Below, piece by piece: positions 25,551 through 34,810 of a stretch of DNA of 64,000 bases. Origin of the DNA: Brevibacillus ruminantium (GTDB lineage: Bacteria; Bacillota; Bacilli; Brevibacillales; Brevibacillaceae); the NCBI RefSeq assembly GCF_023746555.1, contig NZ_CP098755.1, positions 2,739,001 to 2,803,000 of the forward strand. The letters run 5' to 3'. Position 1 is the first letter of the stretch, and every line of letters begins with the position of its first letter. The position numbers and the translations under genes were made by a program. Below the pieces are notes generated by a model. That model had not been told where the DNA came from and did not search any database. It saw only the letters and a list, made by a program, of their open reading frames with translations.

Positions 25551-27344
25551 TTGAGTAGACAAACGGACGCTGTTCATTCATTTCAGGCTTATTTAAGCGT
25601 AGGTTCGGCTTACAGCCCGAAAATTGTGCCTCACCGGGGGCAAATTACGTTTATTTCGAAAAAAAGCGGTCTCCCGCAGCTATGGTATAAAAATGACAAC
25701 GAATCAAGTTGCAAGCAGTATGTCGTCATGCCAGATTCAGTCATGAAGGTCAGTCATTCCCCGGCAGGTGACAAGACGATTCTCGGTATGGACTGGAAAG
25801 GGAACGAAAAGCAGCAACTTTATCTGATCAATAATGAGACGCGAAAAGTGCGGGAATTGATGGTTTCCCCTGAGCATTTCCACCACCTTGGAGGCTGGTC
25901 TCCATGCGGAACCAAAATAACATGGTCGAGCAATCGCAGAACTGCCGCTTTTTTCGATGTATTTGTGCAGGATGTGGACACCGGGCAAACGGACGTTGTA
26001 TACCGGTTTGACGGACGCACCACTCCGGACCTGTGGCTGCCCGACGGCAGGAGACTTCTAGTCCGATGCTTGCAGGGAAACAATTTGCAGGCTTTGCACG
26101 TGCTCGATTTGGATACGGGCGGTACGACGAGAATCGGCTTTGAACAATTGGGCCGCTACGAGAGCATACAGATGACAAAAGCCGGAGATTTCGGCTATAT
26201 GGTAAGCGACGCAGCCGAGGATACGATGGCTTTATATCGGTTTACTTTGCATGGGGAGCCGATCAAACTCGTTCATTTTCCAAAATGGGACATCGAAGAA
26301 GCAAAGCTGTCTTTGGATGAAACTCGGATCGCTTATACAGTGAACGAAGGTGGAATCTCCGTGCTATACCTGTACAATGTAGCGAGCGGAAAGTCCGAGC
26401 CGCTTAAGGAGATTCCGCGCGGCGTCATCGACTCCATTTCCTGGTTCGACGACAACCGGATCGTTTTTGGGCTGAAAAGTCCCGTCATTCCAGGGGAAAT
26501 ATTTCGCTACGACGTATGCACCCGCTCGCTGGAGAGACTCACTTATTTCAGCGAGCAAGAAGGTGGTGGCCCATCCTGGCGGGAGCCGGAGTTGAGCACC
26601 TTCGTCTCGTTCGACGGACTGGATGTTCCTTATTTTTTTTACAGACAGGAAAGGGCCAACTCACCGGCGGTCGTCTACGTTCACGGCGGCCCTGAATCGC
26701 AGTCCAGGTACGATTTCAACTCTGTCATTCAGTACTTGTACGGACAAGGCTTTTCCGTTTTCGTTCCGAACGTGCGGGGGAGCAAAGGCTACGGCAAGCA
26801 TTATATGGATTTGGACAACGGCCGGAAGCGAATGGATGCAGTGGCCGATCTCGCAGCTCTAGCAAAAGAAATCGGCCGGATCGGCTCCATCGACAGCGGT
26901 AAAATCGGCATTATCGGCAGAAGCTACGGCGGATTTATGGTGCTGGCCGCATTAACACACTACCCACACTTGTGGGCAGCCGGGGTGGATATCGTCGGTA
27001 TATCGCATTTTCGGACTTTTCTAGAAAACACCGGGCCTTGGCGGAGAAAATTAAGAGAAGTCGAATACGGAACACTGGCGGAAGATAGCGACTTCTTCGA
27101 GGAAATTGCCCCGCTAAACTTGTCCCATAAAATTCAAGCGCCACTGCTTATTTTCCACGGCAAAAACGATACCCGTGTTCCGGTAAGCGAAGCCGAGCAA
27201 ATGTATGCAGATATGAAGGCGCGAGGCCAGCAGGTTGAACTGATCGTGTTTGAAGACGAAGGCCATAAAACAGAGAAAATCGAAAACCACATTCGAATGA
27301 ATGAAGCCATCGCGTCTTTTTTCCGGCACCATTTAAGTTCTTGA
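25551..27344 (+). CDS. S9-family serine peptidase (prolyl oligopeptidase/acylaminoacyl-peptidase type)
   Basis: I chose TTG at 25551 because GAAGGAG lies nine bases upstream; an earlier TTG at 25533 overlaps that site. The 597-residue protein has an N-terminal beta-propeller (about 20-340) that filters substrates by size, then an alpha/beta hydrolase domain. The catalytic triad is S458 in GRSYGGF, D540 in HGKNDTRVP and H572 in DEGHKT, with the oxyanion HGGPE before it. No signal peptide is present, so it acts on imported oligopeptides in the cytoplasm. It is divergent from iadA and has its own sigma-54-type promoter. Confidence 0.92.
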   Translation: MSRQTDAVHSFQAYLSVGSAYSPKIVPHRGQITFISKKSGLPQLWYKNDNESSCKQYVVMPDSVMKVSHSPAGDKTILGMDWKGNEKQQLYLINNETRKVRELMVSPEHFHHLGGWSPCGTKITWSSNRRTAAFFDVFVQDVDTGQTDVVYRFDGRTTPDLWLPDGRRLLVRCLQGNNLQALHVLDLDTGGTTRIGFEQLGRYESIQMTKAGDFGYMVSDAAEDTMALYRFTLHGEPIKLVHFPKWDIEEAKLSLDETRIAYTVNEGGISVLYLYNVASGKSEPLKEIPRGVIDSISWFDDNRIVFGLKSPVIPGEIFRYDVCTRSLERLTYFSEQEGGGPSWREPELSTFVSFDGLDVPYFFYRQERANSPAVVYVHGGPESQSRYDFNSVIQYLYGQGFSVFVPNVRGSKGYGKHYMDLDNGRKRMDAVADLAALAKEIGRIGSIDSGKIGIIGRSYGGFMVLAALTHYPHLWAAGVDIVGISHFRTFLENTGPWRRKLREVEYGTLAEDSDFFEEIAPLNLSHKIQAPLLIFHGKNDTRVPVSEAEQMYADMKARGQQVELIVFEDEGHKTEKIENHIRMNEAIASFFRHHLSS

Positions 27345-27372
27345 ACCCATCTTAAACACATGACGAATAACT

Positions 27373-27401
27373 AGGGGCTGTCCCAAAAAAGTCTCCCTAA
27401 A
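27373..27401 (+). repeat. IS-end-like sequence, copy 1
   Basis: AGGGGCTGTC..AAAAAAGTC..CCCTAAA resembles the start of the IS3-type element at 37345 in the same orientation. No transposase accompanies this copy. Confidence 0.5.
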
Positions 27402-27427
27402 TGCCTGAAACGCAACAATCAACGGAA

Positions 27428-27467
27428 AAGAATCCCGCCTCACTTTTGATAGTGAAGCGGGATTCTT
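27428..27467 (+). terminator. Terminator after the S9 peptidase gene
   Basis: AAGAATCCCGC pairs perfectly with GCGGGATTCTT, with CTCAC/GTGAA extending the stem imperfectly. The T-run is short (TT GATTTTG). Confidence 0.65.
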
Positions 27468-27539
27468 GATTTTGAGACCTCCTACGATACTTCAGACTGC
27501 GGATATATTCAGAGCCGGCCGATCTCTCCTTTTAACTTA

Positions 27540-27896
27540 TAGGTCGAGAAGTCTCCCACTTCTAAAACCTTACAGCGTTTGGTTGTAAGTGGGGGATGAA
27601 TCGACTTTGGACAAGGACAGGCTTTTGCCTGTTCAGTTGTCCGACACTTTGGTAAAATCTACTTATGATGTTCTTTGATAACTGGATATATGGGGTTGCA
27701 TGGAGAAACAAAATGCGAAAACCAAGCTTATCCTTCCATGCGTAAAATATCCAAGGTAACAAAAGAACTCCGAAACGTCGGACATCTAGGGTAGGGACTA
27801 CCCGAAGTAACGCTCGAGGAGACGAAAGGTTACTTTCGTCGTGGATTTGAGAAGCTCCCACTTCTAGGCGTTAGCCTAAGTGGAGAGTAGTTCACT
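27540..27896 (+). mobile_element. Non-autonomous IS200/IS605-type remnant
   Basis: The left part has the subterminal hairpin of this family: GTCGA (27543) with TCGAC (27601), enclosing CCCACTT (27555) with AAGTGGG (27587). The right end has CTCCCACTT and TAGGC-GTTA-GCCTA, closing in AAGTGG and TTCAC (about 27845-27895). No TnpA or TnpB reading frame lies between. A minus-strand 99-codon frame here is a chance overlap. The last 150 bases are strongly folded and sit where TnpB guide RNAs are encoded in intact elements, so a leftover guide-RNA scaffold is possible. Confidence 0.6.
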
Positions 27897-27909
27897 ATCC
27901 AGGATAAGC

Positions 27910-29173
27910 TTATCTTTTTGACAGCAGAGGCTCAACAACGTTGTCCATTCCGACCAGCGCCAGTGTCGTCAAAAATATCCTTTGCACCCCATAATAGGCA
28001 TCCGTCGGATCGAACCATTCGTTTAGAGTGTGCGCTCCCCCGTTCGATCCGCCGCCTCCTAAAGTGACTGCAGGGATTCCAAGGCTGATCGGCACATTGG
28101 CGTCGGTACTGCTCGCTTGGGAGAGCTGGGGCACAAAGCCGAGCGCCGCAGCCGAGGCGAGCGAGGCCTGTACGATAAGCGCGTCCGCAGGTTGGTAGCC
28201 GGCCGGGCGATGTCCAACAACGTCAATATGGACCTCGATCGCCTCGCTTCCCCAGCGTGCGCCTTCTTCCTTAGCCGCTTCGTACAGAGTGGCGGTCACT
28301 TTTTCCCCCAAAATTTGCAATTCTTCGGGAGAATTTGAGCGCACATCGATCAGTATTTGCGCATCAGCTGCAATCGTATTTACCGATGTGCCGCCGCAGA
28401 CCGTACCGACGGTAAAGGTCGTCTTCGGATTTATCGGCGTTTGCAGATCGGCGATTTTCGCAATCGCTCTACCCATGGCTCGGATGGCCAAAGGCGCCGT
28501 AGCTGTGGCCGCCTGGACCTTTATACACCGCGTTGTATCTGAGCGATCCCGTTGCCAAATAGATCGTGCGTGTCGGCCTGCCCGGCTCGATCGATATGTA
28601 GCCGTCAATATTTTGGTGGTTTCTGAACATCGCCTTCACTCCGCGTAAATCTCCTAACCCTTCCTCACCGACAACAGCGCCAAAAATAATATTTCCCCGG
28701 GTTTGCAACCCAACAATTTCGAACGTGCGGACAAGTGAAAGCAATGCAGCCAGTCCTCTACCGTCGTCGGCAATTCCCGGTCCGATGTACTTGCCATCCT
28801 CTTTTCTTACCTTCGTATCGGTTCCTTCCGGAAAAACTGTGTCCAAATGAGCAGAGATAAAGAGCGTCGGTCCGTTCCCAGTTCCTCGTCGGACCCCGAA
28901 CACACTCCCTTCGGAATCCATCATCACATCCGCTAATTTTAGCTCTTTCAGCCGTTTTTTGTAATAATTCGCGCGAACTTCTTCCTTAAAGGGAGGGGCC
29001 GGAATTTCGGTAATTTCAATTTGATCGCCCAACGTGCGCTCATTGTCCGATTTAATAAATTCGAGTGCCGACTTCACGTTTGTGTTGGCCATCAGCGTTT
29101 TAAACCGAGCCTTTACATCGTCCGAGATCGTAAATGCCGCTATACTGTTCACCTCTGTTTCTTCAGTTGCCAT
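27910..29173 (-). pseudogene. M20-family metallopeptidase, interrupted by a frameshift
   Basis: The N-terminal half (ATG 29173, site AAGGAGAG) has the zinc motifs SAHLDTVFPEG, GIADDGRG and GEEGLGDLRG, up to GPGGHSYGAFG. The rest, including the dimerisation domain and the final GGAHTLNEWF zinc-ligand motif, continues in another frame from about 28495. Joined, they make a normal peptidase of about 415 residues, like PepT or the YgeY/acetylornithine group. The lesion is small (around 28480-28500), so it is either a recent mutation or a sequence error. It is the last gene of the rightmost peptide cluster. Confidence 0.8.
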
Positions 29174-29380
29174 TTAAACACTCTCCTTGGTCGTTTGAGT
29201 CATCTGGATTCATGTTACTTGCTTTTGTCCTGCTCGAACATAGCCGCTTCGGTAGGACCTAATTTTGTCATCACGTACGATTGGAATCTAAGATGAGGTT
29301 CTAACTCGAATTGCACAAAATTGCCTAATCCATAGAAGAGGGGGCGACGCATGCTTTCCTGCTTATTTTATCAAAGAAAA

Positions 29381-31183
29381 CTAGAATAACTGCTCCAATT
29401 CATCCACCAAAGAACCGACATAAGCGATCGCACTTCGAATCGGTTGAGGGTTGGACATATCGACGCCGGCAAGCTTCATCAGTTCAAGGGGTCGCAGCGT
29501 GCCTCCCGCCTTCAACATGCTAAGCCAGCGGTCTACCGCCGGCTGCCCTTCCTCGCGGATGAGCGAAGCGACCGCCGTTGAAACAGTCAAGCCAGCAGCG
29601 TACGTATACGGGTATAGCCCTCTATAGTAATGCGGCTGGCGCATCCAGGTAAGGTTGGCCCCCTTATCCAGTTCCACCGTATCGCCCCAAAACTCGGAAA
29701 GTAAGAGCCCCTTCAACTCACAAAGCTTGCTTGCAGTCAGCGGCTCACCTGCTTCGGCCGCAGCGTAAACCCTTCTTTGCATATCAGCTTCGAGCAGGTG
29801 TGTGACGAAGTTGTGGTAATACGTACCCATCAATTGTAATAGAACCCACCGTTTGAGACGCTGGTCGGCGGACTGCTCGACGATGTGTTGCGCCAATAGG
29901 AGCTCATTCATTGTCGAGGGCGCCTCAATACAGTACAGTGTAGGCCTGAAATCGGTGAAACGCTGGTTGCGCCCTGCGAGCATCAAATGCCCTGCGTGGC
30001 CAAGCTCGTGCGCCAACGTAAACGCGCCGCGCATACTACCCGACCAGGTGATCAATATATAGGAATGGCCGCCATACGGTGTCGAACAAAAAGCGCCGGT
30101 CGATTTTCCAACATTGTCCGCGTAATCGACCCATCTATCCGACAGAGCACGCTCCATAATTGACGTATATTCAGGACCGAGCACCTTCAGAGATTCCACT
30201 ACCATGCGACCGGCCTCTTCAAACGAAATCTGCGGAATGAAGTCGGGGTCGAGCGGTGCCTTTAAATCGCTGAACATCATTCGCTCCAGACCGAGCACCC
30301 TTTGCTTCAGCCGCACAAACCGCCGCATGTGTGGGGCCAGTTCCGTTCTAATAATATCCACTATGTTCAGGTACATCTCCATCGTCACCTGCTGCAAATG
30401 AAGCAGCATATGCGTCACCGATTCGTAGCCGCGCAGGCGCGACGTGACCGTTTGCCGTTTCACTTCCGTGGCATAGACAGCGGCAATCGTATTTTTGTAC
30501 GAGTCCAGTGTAATTGTGAAAGACCTAAAAGCAGCGCGGCGCAGTATTGTATCCGTAGAAGATGCATAGTTCGTTTCATAAAGTGAGAACGAAACGGGTC
30601 TCGTTGCCCCATTACCGTCCTGTACCTGAGAAAACGACATATCTGCAAGCTTGCTTCGCTGATAAATCGTGTGTGGGGCGCCAAGCACTTCTCCTAAAGA
30701 AGCGAGAACAGTCTCCGTCTCGGAGGAAAGACTATGCGGCTTCGTCTCCAGCAAATCTGCCAAACTTTTGCGGAACGACTCCAGAGCTGGCGTCTCCCGT
30801 ATAAAATTTTCAACTGTCCCGTCCGGCAAAGCGAGGATCTCGGACAAAATAAACGTCAGCGCCGCGCCGACTTCCGCCTGCACGTCGCCCGCACGCGACG
30901 AATTTGCCTGATTCATTGGACTCGCCTCATCCTCGGACAGCCGTAAGCGCGCATATGTTGCTGCCAGTCCCATTCGCACACGGATTTCTTCTTCTGTCTC
31001 TAGACAAGCCAGCAGCACATCCCCGCCTTCATGAAGACGGCCTTTGTACTTTTGCAAGGAGCGCGCCAGCTCCTGGATATGTAGCAGCTCCGCCTCCCAC
31101 GTTTCCACACTGGAAAACAAATCTTCAAGATTCCAAGTTTGCTCCGTAGGCACTTGATCACGTGTCTTTCTTTCCTTTATCAT
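29381..31183 (-). CDS. pepF: Oligoendopeptidase F (M3 family)
   Basis: This cytoplasmic zinc peptidase cuts oligopeptides of about 7-17 residues internally. The 600-residue protein has the M3 motif LAHELGHAGH (HExxH) near residue 390 and a downstream Glu in APSTMNELLLAQ. Its length and the NLEDLF...W start are typical of PepF. The ATG has GAGGAGG. It follows the transporter permease gene oppC by 54 bases on the same strand, so import and hydrolysis of peptides are coupled in one transcript. Confidence 0.93.
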   Translation of the reverse strand: MIKERKTRDQVPTEQTWNLEDLFSSVETWEAELLHIQELARSLQKYKGRLHEGGDVLLACLETEEEIRVRMGLAATYARLRLSEDEASPMNQANSSRAGDVQAEVGAALTFILSEILALPDGTVENFIRETPALESFRKSLADLLETKPHSLSSETETVLASLGEVLGAPHTIYQRSKLADMSFSQVQDGNGATRPVSFSLYETNYASSTDTILRRAAFRSFTITLDSYKNTIAAVYATEVKRQTVTSRLRGYESVTHMLLHLQQVTMEMYLNIVDIIRTELAPHMRRFVRLKQRVLGLERMMFSDLKAPLDPDFIPQISFEEAGRMVVESLKVLGPEYTSIMERALSDRWVDYADNVGKSTGAFCSTPYGGHSYILITWSGSMRGAFTLAHELGHAGHLMLAGRNQRFTDFRPTLYCIEAPSTMNELLLAQHIVEQSADQRLKRWVLLQLMGTYYHNFVTHLLEADMQRRVYAAAEAGEPLTASKLCELKGLLLSEFWGDTVELDKGANLTWMRQPHYYRGLYPYTYAAGLTVSTAVASLIREEGQPAVDRWLSMLKAGGTLRPLELMKLAGVDMSNPQPIRSAIAYVGSLVDELEQLF

Positions 31184-31237
31184 CGTTTGGCCTCCTCTTT
31201 AATCGTTGTTTTTTTACGGAAACTACATCAGCGCAAA

Positions 31238-32116
31238 TCAGCGCGAATCGAATGCTGTACGCAGTCCGTCACCGATAAAGTTAAAACACATTATCGTCAA
31301 ACAAATCATAAAGCCCGGAATGAACGGGTACCACGGGGCCTTCGCCATGATCGTCAAGTTTTGAGCCGATTGCAATAGATTACCCCAGCTCGCCATCGGC
31401 GGTTGAATCCCAAGTCCGAGAAAGCTTAGAGTTGACTCGGTCAATATCATTCCCCCTACCTGCAAGGTTGCCGAGACGATGACCGGCGCCAGCGAGTTGG
31501 GCAAAATGTGCCGGAAAATGATGCGGAAATCCGACATTCCAATCGTTCGCGCCGCGTCCACGAATTCCCGGTTCTTTACTGACAAGATTTGTCCACGTAA
31601 CAGCCGCGCCTTCCCCATCCAGCCGAATGCCACCAGCACGATGATAATATTAATCAAGCTCGGCTTCAAAATTGTGACGACAGCGATGAGCACGAACTTC
31701 GTCGGAAAGGAAAGCATGATATCCGTAAACCTCATCAATATCCCATCGATTTTGCCGCCGTAATACCCCGCCGTTGAGCCGATGACAATGCCGATTACCA
31801 CATTGAACACAACCGCAAAAATGCCGACCGAAAGCGAAACCCGCGCTCCATAGAGCACCCGGCTAAGCAGGTCTCGCCCCAGTTCGTCCGTTCCGAACCA
31901 ATGCTCCTTGCTCGGGGGCTTCAGCTTGTCAATCAAATTTTGCTCCGCAGGATCGTACGGCGCGATCAGAGGTGCCAGCAGCGCCAGCAAGATCAGCCCG
32001 CCGATGACAAACAAACTGATCAGTGCCAACCGATTTCGTTTGAACCTTTCCCATGCCCGGTTTTTCGGAACGTCCGCGCCCGGTATACTGTTACTATTCG
32101 TTACAACCACTTCCAT
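31238..32116 (-). CDS. Peptide ABC transporter permease (OppC/DppC type)
   Basis: The 292-residue membrane protein has an N-terminal OppC_N segment (NRAWERFKRNRLALISLFVI), then a six-helix permease domain with the ATPase-contact EAA-like loop (AARTIGMSDFRIIFRHILPN). It forms the channel with the OppB-type gene, which ends 9 bases upstream. Substrate specificity cannot be read from sequence, but the surrounding peptidases favour oligopeptides. Confidence 0.92.
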   Translation of the reverse strand: MEVVVTNSNSIPGADVPKNRAWERFKRNRLALISLFVIGGLILLALLAPLIAPYDPAEQNLIDKLKPPSKEHWFGTDELGRDLLSRVLYGARVSLSVGIFAVVFNVVIGIVIGSTAGYYGGKIDGILMRFTDIMLSFPTKFVLIAVVTILKPSLINIIIVLVAFGWMGKARLLRGQILSVKNREFVDAARTIGMSDFRIIFRHILPNSLAPVIVSATLQVGGMILTESTLSFLGLGIQPPMASWGNLLQSAQNLTIMAKAPWYPFIPGFMICLTIMCFNFIGDGLRTAFDSR

Positions 32117-32125
32117 TGGCTATTC

Positions 32126-33100
32126 TCACCCCTTTGCCTTTTGGCTGAAGCTGACCCGCGGATCCAGTACCGCGTACACAAGATCAGCCAGCAAATTTCC
32201 GAACACATGCAAGAAAGCGCCGATCGTCGTAATACCGAAGATGACTGGGTAATCCCGCTGAAAAGCCGCATCGATAAACAGTCGCCCCATACCTGGAATA
32301 CTAAAGATCGACTCCGTGATCAGTGCCCCTGCGAAAAACGACGGTAGTGACAAACCTAACAAAGTAACCAGCGGGATAAGCGCGTTGCGCAAAGCGTGCA
32401 ACATGAGCACCCGTCCTTTCAGGAGCCCCTTCGCTTTCGCCGTCCGTACGTAATCCTGACCGATCACCTCCAGCATGCTGGAACGCACATACCTTAGCCA
32501 TGACGCGATTTCGTGCGACGCCATCGCACATACCGGCATAACAAGATGAATGATGCGGTCCGACATGCTGAACGGCGCATTGATCGTCATCAGTCCTCCC
32601 GAAGGCAACCACCCTAACTTGACGGAAAAAAGCATGATAAGCATCAGTCCAAACCAGAAAACGGGTATCGAAACCCCGACAAACGACAGAGCTGAGACGA
32701 TTTGATCGAACCGCGAATGGGCTTTCACCGCGCACAGGACGCCGAGTGGAACCGCTATCAAGATCGCGACGAGAAACGACGTCACAGTCAGCATTAGCGT
32801 ATATGGCAGCCGGTTTAGGATTAAATCCCTAACCGGCTCGTGTTTAATGAACGAAGTGCCGAAATCGCCTCGTACCATGCCGCTGAGCCATTTCCAGTAT
32901 TGAACATGCAGCGGTTGGTCGAGCCCATACTCTTTCAACAAACTTTCCTGATCGACCGTCGACATGATCGAATCTGAACCCTCCATCATGCCTGACAGCG
33001 GGTTGCCCGGAGCCATATTGATGATCAAAAAAGATATGACTGTAATCCCCAGCAAAATTGGGATGGCATTCAGAAAACGTCGCAGCGCATAGTTAGCCAT
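32126..33100 (-). CDS. Peptide ABC transporter permease (OppB/DppB type)
   Basis: The 324-residue protein starts with the conserved MANYALRRFLNAIPILLGITVISF helix and the NMAPGNPL segment, has about six helices and the EAA loop ending in LRNALIPLVTLLG. It follows the binding-protein gene by 18 bases and has an AAAGGGGTGG ribosome site. It is the second pore subunit of the five-gene importer. Confidence 0.93.
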   Translation of the reverse strand: MANYALRRFLNAIPILLGITVISFLIINMAPGNPLSGMMEGSDSIMSTVDQESLLKEYGLDQPLHVQYWKWLSGMVRGDFGTSFIKHEPVRDLILNRLPYTLMLTVTSFLVAILIAVPLGVLCAVKAHSRFDQIVSALSFVGVSIPVFWFGLMLIMLFSVKLGWLPSGGLMTINAPFSMSDRIIHLVMPVCAMASHEIASWLRYVRSSMLEVIGQDYVRTAKAKGLLKGRVLMLHALRNALIPLVTLLGLSLPSFFAGALITESIFSIPGMGRLFIDAAFQRDYPVIFGITTIGAFLHVFGNLLADLVYAVLDPRVSFSQKAKG

Positions 33101-33118
33101 CAGTTGCCACCCCTTTCA

Positions 33119-34786
33119 TCATTTTGTAAAGTACCAGTCCTCAATTCGCTTCAGACCGGACCATTTCGTACTGTACCCTTCGAGGTTGATCGGGTACGCC
33201 ATCGAAGAGGTACTTGCATACAGGAACGTATACCCTTGGTCCTCTGCGATGAGCGCGTCGATTTTGGCGAGCAGCTCTTTACGTTTGTTAATGTCCAGCG
33301 TCTTTGAATCTTCTTCGATCAAGCGATCGACATCGGGGTTGCTGTACGAGATGTAATTGCTGCCCCCTTCGATAGACGCAGTGTCCCAGGTTCCTTTCGG
33401 ATTTGAATCGCCATTGCGATTCCAACCGTTGATAACCGCCTCGAATTTTTTGTCATGCACGTTTTGCGCATAAGCCGAGCTTTCCATGACACGCGGCGTC
33501 ATCTCGATACCGACCTTCCTCAGCTCTTGCTGGACGACTGTGGCGATTTTCTGGCGCGCCTTACTACCCTGGCTGACGAGCATTTCAAAGGCGAACCGCT
33601 TGCCATCCTTGACAAGGATGCCGTCACTGCCTGGCTTCCAGCCGGCTTCGGCCAGCATCTGCTTCGCCTTCTCTTCATCGTAAGGGAATTTCGGCACGTC
33701 CTCGGTATAGTTCCAAAATGGTGGTGGCGTTTGGCTGTGAATGAGCACGCCCTGGCCTTCGAGGACACTATCGATGATCGTTTGCCGGTCGATTGCGGTC
33801 GTGAGCGCCTGACGAACCAGTTTATCCTTGAACAACGGGTTAGTGGTATTCCAACCAATGTAAGTATAGGAGGTGGTGGGAATCCCTTCTTGTAGCTTGA
33901 TTTTACCTGATTTCTCCGCATATTCTTTGATTACCTCAACGTTTTCCCCACTGACGCTGCTGAGGTTGATTTCTCCGGTTTGCAACTGCGCCATCGCTAC
34001 GTTTGAATCTGGAATGATTTTAATCGTGATCTTCTCGATCGACGGTATGCTCTTGAAATATGTTTCGTTGCGCGTGAACGTTAGATACTGGCCCTGCCTC
34101 CACTCCACCAGTTTGTAAGGACCGGAGCCGATCGGCTTGTCTTTGAAAAACGCCGATTTGGTTAATTCCTTCACCGGTACGTCCTTGAGCACATGCTGCG
34201 GCAAAATTTGGTGGGTTAGCATTCCGTTGTAACCGATGTAAGGTTCGGTAAATATAAACCTGACCGTCGAGTCGTCAACCTTCTCGATCTTTTCCAGCTT
34301 GTCAAATGTACTTTTGCGCGAACCCACGTAGTCATCATTAATTGGAATGTTGTAGCTGAACACGACATCATCCGCCGTCAACGGATGGCCGTCGGAAAAC
34401 TTGATATCCTTGCGCATTTTAACTGTCAGCTCTTTAAAGTCAGGAGACGGCACCGGCAATCCATCCGCCAAGTCCGGCTCGATATCTTGCTTGTCGGTCA
34501 ACCGGTACAGACCGTTAAACACAAGCTCCTGGATGTTACTAGAGGCAAGATTGCGTGTATACAACTTGATCCAGCCCTCATGCTCGAATGTGTCGTAAGT
34601 GATGATTTCACCCCCGTCTATTTTTTCCTTATTGGAAGTGGCGTCTAGGGTTGACGACGAATCTTGAGAAACCGGGCCGCTGGTTGTTTCCGTCGTCCCT
34701 CCGGAACACGCGGACAAGACAACTGCGGTGCCCATCAAAATGGAAAAAAAGGCTGAACCTAATCTTTGGAACGTTTTTTTAGGCAT
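33119..34786 (-). CDS. Peptide-binding lipoprotein of the ABC importer (family 5 solute-binding protein)
   Basis: I chose the third ATG (34786), nine bases after GAGGGGG. The 555-residue protein has a lipoprotein signal peptide with lipobox VLSAC (Cys 27), so it is anchored outside the membrane. The mature part follows the SBP_bac_5 pattern (ADGLPVPSPDF, LRKDIKFSDG-like KMRKDIKFSDGHPLTADDV). It captures peptides and delivers them to the two permeases. The order ATPase-ATPase-binding protein-permease-permease differs from the usual Bacillus opp order (A-B-C-D-F). Confidence 0.92.
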   Translation of the reverse strand: MPKKTFQRLGSAFFSILMGTAVVLSACSGGTTETTSGPVSQDSSSTLDATSNKEKIDGGEIITYDTFEHEGWIKLYTRNLASSNIQELVFNGLYRLTDKQDIEPDLADGLPVPSPDFKELTVKMRKDIKFSDGHPLTADDVVFSYNIPINDDYVGSRKSTFDKLEKIEKVDDSTVRFIFTEPYIGYNGMLTHQILPQHVLKDVPVKELTKSAFFKDKPIGSGPYKLVEWRQGQYLTFTRNETYFKSIPSIEKITIKIIPDSNVAMAQLQTGEINLSSVSGENVEVIKEYAEKSGKIKLQEGIPTTSYTYIGWNTTNPLFKDKLVRQALTTAIDRQTIIDSVLEGQGVLIHSQTPPPFWNYTEDVPKFPYDEEKAKQMLAEAGWKPGSDGILVKDGKRFAFEMLVSQGSKARQKIATVVQQELRKVGIEMTPRVMESSAYAQNVHDKKFEAVINGWNRNGDSNPKGTWDTASIEGGSNYISYSNPDVDRLIEEDSKTLDINKRKELLAKIDALIAEDQGYTFLYASTSSMAYPINLEGYSTKWSGLKRIEDWYFTK

Positions 34787-34810
34787 ATTCATTCTCCCCC
34801 TCATCATTTC

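Noticed and set aside
27562-27861. 99-codon minus-strand frame inside the IS605-type remnant
   Set aside because: It covers structured element ends, has no ribosome site and no protein-like composition; it is a chance frame.
29174-29380. Possible sigma-54 promoter before the M20 gene (AGGCAATTTTGTGCAAT)
   Set aside because: GG and GC are nine, not ten, bases apart, and the -24 element is poor.
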